This document shows, piece by piece, positions 38,001-49,900 of a DNA stretch of 64,000 bases (positions within the stretch are counted from its first letter, which is position 1; each line of letters begins with the position of its first letter). The translations under genes and the position numbers were made by a program. Source of the DNA: Tetragonia tetragonoides. Lineage: Eukaryota > Streptophyta > Magnoliopsida > Caryophyllales > Aizoaceae. A model generated the notes under the pieces. The model saw only the letters and a list, made by a program, of their open reading frames with translations. It was not told the origin of the DNA and ran no database searches. The stretch lies in assembly GCA_038025085.1 (NCBI GenBank), contig CM076140.1:3598501-3662500 (forward strand), read 5' to 3'.

Positions 38001-38406
38001 AACCCCCATAAATCGACTCCGAAATCGAAGCGAGAGTATCCGAAGGCCGAGCTTTGTAATGGGTAGACACTGATTTCCGAATGCCATCAACACAAGAACA
38101 GCTTATGGGGACCCTAACAAAGAGCTGAGAGGGTAATATGTGGTTTTCGACATCCGGGTACGAAACGTCAATGGCATTAGCGGTTAGGAGAGAGATTGGG
38201 TCAATACCAAAGAGGGATGCTACTTCAGAGACCTTAAGGTCAGTGTAGAGAGTGTAGCCTACCATGGCATTGCATGAGTCTGAGTTTGAGCAAGGTTCAA
38301 TGGTGGATTTTGAGCTCACAAGGGTTAAAAGACTTGAAATTGAGAGGATTGAGAGGATGAAGAAGGTTGACGAGAGAGAGTGTGAAGTGGGTTTTGGGTT
38401 TGGCAT
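35052..38406 (-). CDS. LysM-domain GPI-anchored receptor-like protein (LYM1/LYM3 type), five exons
   Basis: LYM proteins sit on the outer face of the plasma membrane and bind peptidoglycan or chitin-type glycans, signalling with CERK1. Five exons sum to 428 codons plus stop: 37725-38406, 36659-36776, 36373-36534, 36245-36276, 35052-35344. An N-terminal signal peptide (~1-32, FFILSILSISSLLTLVSS) is followed by the LysM region. This has repeated motifs such as YKARPSDTLASISESIYGG and YVVQPIDTLAGLAGRYQT, separated by CxC pairs (CSC, CTC). A Cys-rich domain (CVQCSCVPGTR, CPGSNLMLGNLTMQQSSAGC) and a Pro/Ala/Ser linker come next. The hydrophobic C-terminus (ASQLVVALYALLCLVA) fits a GPI signal. There is no kinase domain. 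The gene is divergent from the ELG1-like gene. Confidence 0.95.
37093..37546. repeat. Three ~150-bp tandem copies in LYM intron 1
   Basis: The sequence around ATAGCCAAAACATC recurs at 37209, 37361 and 37506 (spacing 152 and 145). The neighbouring sequence (CAGCCCATGAATCTAATGC, TCATTACAGC) repeats with it. Copies differ by small indels and point changes. Confidence 0.85.
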
Positions 38407-40848
38407 CTTGGGTAGCTTTGCTTTTTCCTAAAATAGTACTATTTCTAAAAAAGATGGGTTCTTTTTGCTTGTAACTTGAGCAGAGTATTTAGACAAATCG
38501 TTGACAGAAATGGGTTTTTTTAGCAACAACAATGGGGTTTTCAAGCTGTAACGGCTAGAAATTTGAAACTAGACAAGGGAAAGTTGGGAGATTTGAGTTT
38601 TGAGTTTGGGTTTTTAGTGGGTGGCAATAAGTGAGTAAATTAGGGCTTGTTTTCTTCTCATGTGGTTCAACACTGCTATGAGGAGAGAGAAAGTGAGAGT
38701 GAGAAACCTGGAAAGCAGTGGAGACTGGAGAGGGGGAGATTGGAGGCGAAGAGAACGGGGGGAAAGAGGAAAGGTGTTTTTGTGAGAGAGAAAATGGAGG
38801 ACAGGAGAGAGAGGAGGGTGGGGGGGGGGGAAGGACAAAAGTTGTGCAAAACAGGGGTCAGGGTTCTTGATTTTCGAGCCTGGAACACATTTTGCCATGA
38901 CATGAAATAGTATTATTAAAAAAGAAAAGAAAATAATTAAATGTACTAGTAGATTCCTGGAGTATTATAGTTTCTTTGACCATATTGTCCCTTCGTTCAG
39001 GCCACTTTCGAATCTTGTTAGGAGTAGCCGTTAATTTCAACTTTCATTTGAGTATTTCCAGTCTTTCCAAATTCCATGAAAATTGGAGTAAACTTTTATA
39101 GTATGATTAATCATTAGGACCCCTCAAAAAAAAATATACTGTAATTATATCAAAAAATTATATATATAATGTATATCAAAATTATTAGGTATTTGATTAT
39201 GTTTTTTATAAGTTGGTTAATACAATACTTATTGTTTTTTTATAATGTAATTTATGGTTTTATATGCTTATAAAATCTATACATGCACTAATATCAGATA
39301 TTAAATTTATGATTTTCTATTGAAATTTTTATACAAATAACATTTTATTGTGTTTTTTGGTGTAATTTTTGATGTAAACTATGAGTTTCAAAATCAAAAC
39401 AATCAAAACATGCGTTAATTTAAACTGAAAAGTTCATTTCGAAAAGAAAAAAAAAGTGATCACCCGTACGATCAATCAGTTCATTTGTTGATCAACAATT
39501 GTTAGAAAATTGACTTAATTATCATATCCAGTGGAATCGCATATATCGATTATGAGAAAATAAATAAAAATGATAATTGATTCAATCAACCATTAATATG
39601 ACCGACTAAAATTAGTATCAAATCACCAACTAGTTTCATCACCTACCATTTAATAATGACTAATGAAACTAGTATAAATTGCCAATTGGTAGACCAATTG
39701 CACAAAAAATCAATTCTAAATGGAAGAAGGTTTCTCCCACCTCTCTAATTTGCAGTATCTAGTGATTGTATGAAGGGTTTGAGAATGTTGCACACCATAA
39801 TAGGGATATAGGTCAATAATAAGATTGTGTAATTTGACATTTTATTTGCTTGGTCCATCTCCACTCTTCCAGTTTGATACATTATTCTACAAGTCACATT
39901 CGCCATTTTGTTAGTCGGTATATGAAAGAAAGAAAACAAAATGCCATTCATTCCTTGATTAAGTTGGCTATGTCTTGTATTACAAATTTGATCAGTTGGA
40001 TTTGATTCCCCATCATCTTTCAATTCATTGCAACAATTTATTATTATTTGTTATTTGCCATATAATAATATATCATCCATGCCGATGAACAATACAATCA
40101 AGATAAATATTTGGAAGTAAAGTAATTAGGATCGTAGTATACGAATTAGCTAATAATTAACTATTAACCGGTAAGTATTTGTTCTCGTAATCTAATTTTA
40201 ATTGCGCAAAATGTAGTTCAATTAAATTTAATCCGATTTTATTTTATTCATGTTGGAACTTGAGACCCAACACTTATATAATTTTTTATTTTAATTGTAT
40301 TCATTATAATACAAGTATTGTTTCAAATAAGTCTAATATGGAATGTACTTTCACAAGTTACAAATGACTAATGGTGTGTTCTTTATCATTACTAAAGTTG
40401 ACCTTATATGATTTCTAAGTTTGTATTTTTACTGATCTGATCTGGTAATAAGTAAACTCAACCTATCCAATTTTATTGGGTAGGTTGAAATAAGAGAAAA
40501 AAACACACAAGCCTTTTTCTTTTAAGGGGGAAAACACCACGAGGATCGTTATTCACACATTATTTTTAGTTTTGTTCAATTAAATTTAGTTGCAATTTAT
40601 TTTAGCTCATAATAATTTAATTTAGTTGCAATTTATTTTAGCTCATAAAAATTACACCCCTTCCTAATTTTCCCAAAAATAAAATAAAAAATTTAAATTT
40701 TTACACCCCCACAAAGAGAAGGTCAATCAGAAAAAAATACCGTGTTGACTACTTGACTCAGGAATTTACCCGGGCTTACAAGTTAAAAACCCCCAATCCG
40801 ATCGTCCTCCCAATTTGCGCGGGAACCACGCTTTCATTCCCTCCCTCC

Positions 40849-40882
<34 letters not shown>

Positions 40883-40985
40883 ACATGTGAAACTTCAGAC
40901 TTCAGTCTACCCTCACTTAGAAAACCCCCAAAATTTGCCCCAAAACCCCTAATTTTATCCGAAACCCTAATTAACCCAATTTCGG
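38407..40985. promoter_or_regulatory. Divergent intergenic region between LYM and the ELG1-like gene
   Basis: The 2.6-kb AT-rich region holds both promoters. Near ELG1 a pyrimidine-rich stretch with CT repeats (40836-40881) and AAACCCTAA (40964-40972) suggest the 5' UTR. A 35-36-bp direct duplication (TTTAGTTGCAATTTATTTTA) lies at about 40584-40650. A weak MITE-like pair of ends (GGTGTGTTCTTT at 40374 and its loose complement near 40505) was noticed. No gene is present. Confidence 0.45.
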
Positions 40986-43900
40986 ATGGAAAGAGCTGCT
41001 GATCAAGCCAATCCAATGGCACAGGAGAATGCCGTTGATCTACAATCACCAGATCCGAAAGTCCCCCGCCGTCGTTTTGTTCAATCGACGCTTTTTCCGC
41101 TCAAACCTCACGGCGGCAAAGTCGAAAATTGCGACAAAAAAGAGGTGAAAAAGATTGAGGTAAATGTAATCGACGGCGACGAAAACGATAACGATAACGA
41201 TGTCGAGTGTTGTGGGAGTCAAGGAGGAAAGAGAAAAAGAGGAAGAAAACCAAAGCAGGTTACTACGCCTCAGAAACGGGGACCTAAGAAGGTAAAGCAG
41301 TATTTGTGTTATGTAAAATTGGACTAGTTGTTTGATTAGACCTAATTAATTTGGTGGAATTTGAACTTAATTTTGTGCTTATGTGCTTCGAAGGTTGAGA
41401 TAATTGGCGACGGCGACGATGATGTTGTTGTTGAATGTTGTGGGACTCCAGAAGGAAAAAGAAAAAGAGGAAGACCACCAAAGGGGAACGGTACACCTCA
41501 GAAACGGACTCCTAAGAAGGTAACCAGTATTTGTTTTGAGGGAATTGTATAGTTGCTTATAAATTGATGGAGTTCTAGCTTAATTTTGTTCTTATATTAT
41601 TTTCCAGCTGAATTCGGCTTCTAATACATAGGGTTTTGTTGAATACCAGAAAATGATTAAAAATTGTTATTCTCATAATGACCTGGTTGATTTGGGGTGG
41701 GAGCTTGGATCATGTAAAGTCAAAAATATGCTGATGTTCCAATTTTTGGCTAAATCATTAGTTAATTCCATATTTGCTCGCAATTTATCTTGCTCAAATG
41801 TTTTGCTGGTGTCCCACATGAAGTATTTTTTTTATGCTCATCTCTTCATGACAACCAGGTTGCTGCGAATGGAAAAGATGCTTCTATTGTTGATTTAGAT
41901 GATATTGAATCACCTGGTGAGTATCAAATTTATAACTGTATGAAAGGCTTGTGGTGTGCTTTTGAGGTGTGTTAGGGTATTGAAACAAGATGTAGTTTTA
42001 TGCCTGGTAGCCGTGGTAGGACATAATGCAGTTGTACCCAATGATTTTTTTTTTGTTCCTTCTTTCCCTTCATCCAATTTCATTGTTTTGACACTGCAAG
42101 TAATTCTTAAAGTAATGGACATGTGGGAGGTATTTGTGGAAGAGTAATTTGTAGATTGGTCTATTTTTATATAATGAGAAAAAAGTCCAGATGCAGTAGA
42201 TTGGAAGTTGTAATAAGTCATGTACTCACGCATAACATAACATCAGTGTTAATTTAATGGAGATTATAACATAATCTTAATTCTGACAACAGAAAAAAAA
42301 AGTACTCCTCAGTGCTATGAGTGCTAATCAGACTGAGATAACCTCTCTTGTCAAGGCATTGGTGTTTCTATCATGTGAAAGAGGGATAGCTGGAACGTGC
42401 ATCCACTTTAGATACTTTACATTTATGCAGGCTAGCTCTTTAATTCATTATTGGCGTTCTATTGGGAGCCTCTTTCACAAGAATTTCTACGTTGAGTTAG
42501 AAGATCTTGAGAGTAATTTATAAGCCTATCCTTATCACCCTTCTAAACAGATGAAGAGCTGATAGGCTTTTAAATTCCATATAGAAGGACTATTTAGACT
42601 TTTGACATTGTCCAAAGGAACACCTTTTAATTACTATTCATTACTGAAGATGATGGAAGCCCACAGCAGCTGAAAGGGAAGCACCGTGGAAGGACCAATG
42701 GCAATAAAGGGACGCCCATAGCGAAGAGACCAGCTCATCAAGTAGCTACTCTTCAAGCTTCACAACCTGTTCCTGATCTGTTTCTAGAGGCCAAAAAGAC
42801 AGCTGAGGTTAGCTTTTGGTGTCATCCATTTGATTTTTTTATTATGCGTAAGATTTGCTGTACTTGTTCCATTGTAAACCTAGCATGTTATGTGGTTGCT
42901 TATGCTTCGCCATTGTCACAAAAACTGTGCTCTTCTCTTGCTATAAGAGGTGTAGCAGTCAGGGTTTGTGTAGCCAACCCCAAGAAATTTGTTTTTATTG
43001 TCTCTCTTTTTTCTCTTCTTTTTATCTTTGCTGGAAACTTACTGCTACTATACATCCTAGAGTCTGTTATAGCTCTCCATCAATCATATCTATAGACCAT
43101 AGCCACTATACAACAAAACAGAAACTAAAACCACACGTGTAAGCTATCCCTTCTACCTACACCCGACTCCGCTGCCCCAGGTTTGCCAGCTGCAGACACA
43201 TCTGCGTACACTGCAAGCCAACCATCACAGGAAAGTTTCCATACATGATCCACTCCTATCCAGTTATGCTTGACCTGTCTGCGTAGCCGAGAAACACAAG
43301 ACTGCACTAGGTTGGTGTAGCCACATATAGTCTACAATAATCAAAATGACAGAAGCCTCCTCCGACTCCCAAGACCTGAGTTTAAGTAGGTCTGAAGTTT
43401 CATCAAGTGACGATTTAGAAAAAAAAGAAAAAAGAAAGAAAAAGTTTCATCAAGTGATATTATAACACCTTTGGTTTCTGACCTATAGTTTATTTAGTTA
43501 GTTCCCCCTCCCCCCCCCCCCCCCCACCTTGCTCACATGCTTTCCATACATCTTTTGTCTTGCTCTTCCTTTTCAATTTTCTAACTCTGATTTTTATATG
43601 CTTAATGGTTGTTGTGAATCTTGTGATATAATAGTGTAGCACATTTGCGTATTGTTTGTAGATGTTCTCTATCTATATTCTTACATACATCACCCTTTAT
43701 ATCTATGATTACTACTATTGGTATCATCACTTTTTTCACTAACACTAATTTTTGCTATCATACTGTTATGATCACCTTTCCTGCTGACCACCTAATATAT
43801 ATGGGACAGCTAATGCTGCTTTGTTGGTCAGGAGAATTTGCGGCTATCTGCTGGAAAGCAGTTGCATCCGTTCTTCTCATCATGGAAAGTAGGAAAGAAG

Positions 43901-46900
43901 GATCAGGAGGCAACTGAGGTGGAGAGTAATGGTTTGGATAAGAGAAAGGAGAAAAATGCCGTGTTTGGTCCCATTCATGTTTTTGAAAATGTTAAGGTAT
44001 GCCATACAGGTAAAGCTGTACACCCTGCATGTATGGCTAGATAAAACTTCTCTTTTAAGCATCTTTATGTCTCTCCATGCTACTGTCTCCCAACTGAGGT
44101 TAAGTAAAGAGTCAGTTATTTCTTTTTAACTTTTGTTGTTACAGGATGATTTGGACTCTATTGATTGGAGCAACTGGTCCTTTTCTGATAGCAAAATCTC
44201 TGGTGATCAAGAAAGGATGATTTCTTCAATGGAAAACACTGTTGTTTCCTTAGAGTTTGATACCATCAACCATTCAAAACCTTCGGCAACATCATTACTT
44301 CTTAGGGATGTGTCTTCGGGCCAATATTCTGGTGCATATGAAGACAATTCTGTAATACAGGTGTCTGTCTCTCCTATAGTAGTTGAGGAAGAAGGGACAC
44401 AAGTTACAGCGTATGACCTGCTGAAAAGCATAAAAAAGGTTAGGAGTGCATTACAAAGAGAAAGAAGTTTCGTCATTAACTAACAATTTGATTTGTTTTG
44501 ATTACATCTATTATTCGGTTTGCACTTCCCTTCTTCTATCATTTAATGTTGCTGTGCTAGCAGGAGTTTGAAGTGAATGAACTTGGATATATGACCAGAA
44601 ATGTTGACCATTTGAACTCAGAGTCTGAGCAGCAAGATGCAGTTCTGCAAGAAAGGTGTTATTTCTTTGTTTCTAACAAATTTCTTGATTTTGGGCATAT
44701 TAAAACAGATGCATCTTGGAGGGTATCTAAGTTACTTTAGGATCCTCGCAATTCTTAATATTCCAATAAAGGATGCCTGTTTTGTCATTATATCATGTGG
44801 TTGTATGTGTAAAAATGGTGCTCCTTTCTTAGGCTCAGGAGCTCCATTTGTAGGATATTCCCGTTCTTCACCAAGCTTGGATGCTTGACATGTTTCCTAG
44901 TTGATCTGTAGTTCCGGAATCTTCATCTAGGCCTGTGCCGTCTCATCTGTATGTATATAATTGATATAATGTTTTTGAACGATAATATATACTAGGCTCA
45001 TATGACTGTCTTTTTTCTGTCTCTCTGATGTGAATGTCACTAAGACTGACAAAAGCCATATTGTATATGTCTACTTTTATACATCTGTTTGCTTCATTCA
45101 GTTTTCATGTCCCCTGGGCCTTACACTGCAATAATTTGTCCATTCTCTCACCAATAGCATGATCTAGTTAAAACACAGAGAATACTGGTTGTCTTGTCGG
45201 GTATTTCACTAATAGTATGAAATTTTTTATGTTTTGACTGAAAGAACTAAACCTTATAACAGAACCTAATTGAACTGGTTGACATAGAAAATGGGTGGCG
45301 CACCCTTTTGGTGTACATTTTAAGTTTACGATTTTTCATTACTTAACACAAAATGTTGGTGGACATGCAGAATTGGGTCATACTATCTCAATCGTGGTAA
45401 TCACCCTGAGAATGGTTTGTGGACAAGCAAGTATCAGCCGGAAAAGGCATTGGAGGTCAGGCATCTGAACTCTCCCTCTGTTTCTGGGGGATTGCATCAT
45501 CTTACTTAGATTTTCTCTTCGGTGCATTTATCTTTCGTAGATTAGATGTTAAGGTTCTTGATAGCAGAATATCTCTTGTTTGTTTACGTACTTATTTCGC
45601 TGTCTCAAAAGAGGGATTAAGGTCCTAATTTCACCTTTTGTCCTCTGATAATATGGGCAGGTTTGTGGTAACACTGAAGCTGTGAAGGTCATAAATGAAT
45701 GGCTACGTCTTTGGCATACAACTGATTTTCGTGTCAGCAAAAGGTCCTCCAGTGTTGATAAGTCCTTGATGGGCGAGGACGATTATAATGCATATGACAG
45801 CGATTCAGATCCGGAAAATTCAGCTGAGGCATCTGGCTTGAAAAATGCCCTTTTGGTGACAGGACCAGTTGGGGTATGCCCCTTATTACCATGAGCTCCA
45901 TATTTCTGGGAGCATGCTTTCATATGCATAATGTCAGTCAGGAGTCTGATAGTTATTATGACCTCTTTTTAATTTATGACATGGCACTTTGTTTTTCTGA
46001 CATTTTGGTCAGTTGTACTTGTGGTTGCCCATCACTGACGAAGACCCTGTGAAGGAGAATTGCTTAATATCAGTTAAGCTTGTGATTAATCCGGTTTAGG
46101 TGTGGGCCTTGTGGCTTAAAGCTGTTCTTTCCCTATGCCAGGAAGTAACTTGATAATAAATTATCAGTATTTCCTTGTTCTACCTTATGCTGAAAATTTT
46201 ATACTAGTAAATTACAAAGAATGTAAGTCTAGACACAAATTATAGATATCTGATTTTGACACAAAAGTACATCGTGAAGACTGGTCAATTATGGAGAAAG
46301 TTTAAAACATGAACTTAGGATGCACACACGATTGTAAAAGGTATGATTACGCAATTCTTTCTGCCATGGAAAGGATACAGCATGCCGTGCTCCCCTCTCA
46401 GAATATTCATTTTCTGTTGGTTCTGAATTCTTATCGAATTTCAGTATAAAGTCAATTCTGCAACCTATACTGTATATTTGTATATAAATGCTTTTCTAGC
46501 ATCATGTTATTAAGCTTAATGATTCTGCATGCAGAGTGGAAAATCGGCAGCCGTTTATGCTTGTGCAAAAGAGCAAGGTTTCCAAGTAGTCGAGGTACTA
46601 GGTCACAACTCTTCTTTGCCGATAGAATTTCTGCTGTACTGCACTATTCAAGATCTGAATAGCCTCTTGAATGTCAATGAAAATTTATTGTTCTTTGCTC
46701 TATTGTTTCCGAAATTTTGTAGGTACAGGAATTTTAGAATTTTTGGTCTTTTTTTTCCAGTACAATCATTTGCGTATCACTGATGTTCATGCAGAGATTC
46801 ATTGAGTCGCTATTTCATTGAAGCCTCTTCGCCTCATTGCAGGAACTGTCCTTTCTCTCTTGATATCCCTGAAGAATTGTTCAATAAAGTTAACTTAATC

Positions 46901-49900
46901 ATACAAATAAAATCAAGGTGTTATCAATTTATCATGACTTCAGCCCTAGTCTGTTAGTCATTTACTGAATACCGGACAGTAGCATGCTTTTTTCTATATT
47001 AGCAGCTGTGGTAGGACTTCAGCTGTTGACTCTAACTTATTGTAAAGGATTGGTTAATATTGATGTATGTAGTAGTTGGTCGATAATTGGTCCATGCACA
47101 TGGTGGCGTAACACGACCCCCTCCCCCCCGCCCCCCTGGTTAACTCTCTATTTTATCTTATCCTGGAAATTCCATAGGGGCATCTGAGGCATATTCATGA
47201 TGAAAGTTCTGCATTATTTGAAAACCTTGTATATGTTAGATCCCAAAAACACAGAGCAATATCGCTATCCCCTATTACATATGGATACATGTCTGATAGT
47301 TTCCTCTTCGTATCTACTTGACCTGATTTTCTGATTTCTTAAATGAACTGGAATATGATGGCTAAGTACTGAATTCTCCATCTATACTTTCTGACAACTG
47401 CAAAATCTCTTTTTTCTTCTCCCCCTCCAGCTCACTGCCTGGAACACTAACTTGTTTCTTGGTAGTCCTGATATAGTCCTTTCTCTGTATTCAGGTAAAT
47501 GCATCGGACTGGAGAAATGGGGCCCTTCTTAAACAGAAGTTTGGGGAAGCTGTAGAATCACACTCGCTCAAGCGGTTTGTCTTAAATTCTACCAGTATCA
47601 GCATCAGCATTTTGTCTGATCAAACTATTAATTCTGAAATGACTGAAAGAACACAAACAAGAAAAAAAATAAAAATAAAGGACAGAAAACAGAACAATAA
47701 ACTGGCTCTGAGTCATGAATTAGATTACATTCTCTTTTTAGACGTCAACTATACTGCACAAGCTTACTCAAAAAAAAAAAACAAAAAAACTATACTGCAC
47801 AAGCAAAGTCGTATTTTAGAGGAAGCCCATATCAAATTGTTTTGCACTAACAATTTGTTCCCTTGAAGAAAAAAATTGTTCCTGATATTCTATTGTAAAA
47901 TTACCCTTAGTAAGCAATTATAATGGTGTGTGTGCAGAATACAATCCTCTTTATGTGTGAAAGACTTGTCCAAATGCAAAGTTGGTGAGTGACTGCAATT
48001 TATGGATTGTATATGACAAAAAGATTGGCGGTGGTTACTTATTAATCAACAGTTGATGCTTTTAATATAAACTTGTCGCACTTAGCCCATCACTAAAATG
48101 CTGAACACATCACATAGCCCAAGAAACTTGTTCACTAAAGTTACTGTCTTTTCTCTCCCTCACCAATGTGAGGCAAGTTCTCTTCATTCCCCTTCCCTCC
48201 CTTTTGTAAATTATCTCCAATAGTAATCACCACGAACTTCAGTGCCACTGAATCCCTCCTGAAATCATTTTTATGTGCCGGATAAGCTTTTTATATGAGC
48301 ACCGTGGTTTAGTTTGTGATACCTGAAGTTTAAATATTGAAATTCAGTCGTCTAACAGTCTAACACTGATAAACATGGTTGTTGCTAGGTCCCAGGATAC
48401 TTCACAACGTAAGCTTGATTTAAGGCCTTCTCCAGCTGTAGTTGATAATGGACCAGCGGCTTTAGATTTAAATCATGGTTTAGCTGAAGTGATATCTCTG
48501 TGTGAAGAGGAAGATTCTGTGGGTGGTGTTGGAATGCAATGCGCTGGTGTTCAAGGTGAAACCAAAACCTTGATACTCTTTGAAGACGTGGATGCTACTT
48601 TATGTGAGGACCGCGGGTTTATCTCCACAATACAACAACTTGCTGATACAGGGAAGCGGCCGATGATATTGACCATGAATAGTAAGGGATTACTCACTAA
48701 GATATTTTTTCCCTTAGGTTTGATTACTAGTTTACTTAGTCATATCTCAGATTATGTTAATTAAGTATGTTCGGTGGATATTTTCAGGTGCAAACCCTGC
48801 GTTGCCAGACAGCCTGGATAGGGAAGAAGTATATTTTATGATGCCGTCATCGAAGGAGTTGATCCACCATATATATCTGGTTTGAGCTTAACCACTATTC
48901 TCCTTTCTCTAGTGTGATGTGTGCCCCCCCCCCCCCTCCCTCCATCTCAACTTTCTTATTGCTAATTGCTATTACTTTGCTCTTCATTTGATTAGATGAT
49001 GCCTCATTCTGTAGGTTTGTGCTGCTGAAAAGGTCAATGTACAACCTCACTTAATTGAGAGATGCATTCAATTTTGTGGAGGGGACATTCGTAAAACTTT
49101 GATGCACCTTCAATTTTGGTGCCAGAATAAAAGACAAGTGGAAGGTCAGTTAGGATCAGAACATCTGCATCATATTGTCAAGTTCAGGTGTTTTGCATAC
49201 CATTACAATATTCCCGGATAAAAGTAGTCTTTAATGAAATATAATGCCTAGCTAACTTTTGTCCCTTTGGGTACATCTGATATTACTCAACTAACTTCTT
49301 ACATGTGAGCTAAGTTATTCAATCTTATTCCCCAATACTTATTTGTCTTATTTGAATTTGGAAACTACTATTTGTACCAGCCTGATTTAAATAACTAGAT
49401 TTTGAGAAGACTTTCTCTTTGAAAAGCACAATATGATGAAAGTTATAAGCTGTGTTCGGGCTACTGATTGTGAGGCCCCAATTCGTGACTAGTAACACCA
49501 AAGGCCTCTTTTCTACCTGTGTTTTAGTTGAATCTCTTTTTATTCAAAATTTCCCTTTTCTTGTGGGGGAGAAAAAGAAGCAAAAAATAGAAGGATGCTA
49601 CGAATTTGTTCTTCAGTATAGGGGCTATTGAACTTAAGTGAAAGAATGCACATTGTTCTGTTGCATATTGGACATTATGAACATTGCCAAGTCAAATATT
49701 ACAGTTTACACCTTATCCGTAGAACTTATTAGCACGTATTTACTCCTGTGATTTCAAGGTAATAGTAACAAAGAGTTAGGCTTGGTCAATCAAACGTCAC
49801 TTGTACTATTATGCTATGTTGCTTGTGGTACAAATGCATTTGAGTTACTCTTGGTAGATTTTGAATGTTATATCTCATACGGGTCGTCTTAATGATTCAG

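Noticed and set aside
38647..38910. Arg/Glu-rich open frames on both strands upstream of LYM
   Set aside because: They arise from a GA/CT-rich 5' UTR stretch and have no conserved features.
43125..43307. Minus-strand open frame in ELG1 intron 4
   Set aside because: Short, without a domain, and inside a long intron. It could be old transposon sequence but nothing supports a gene.
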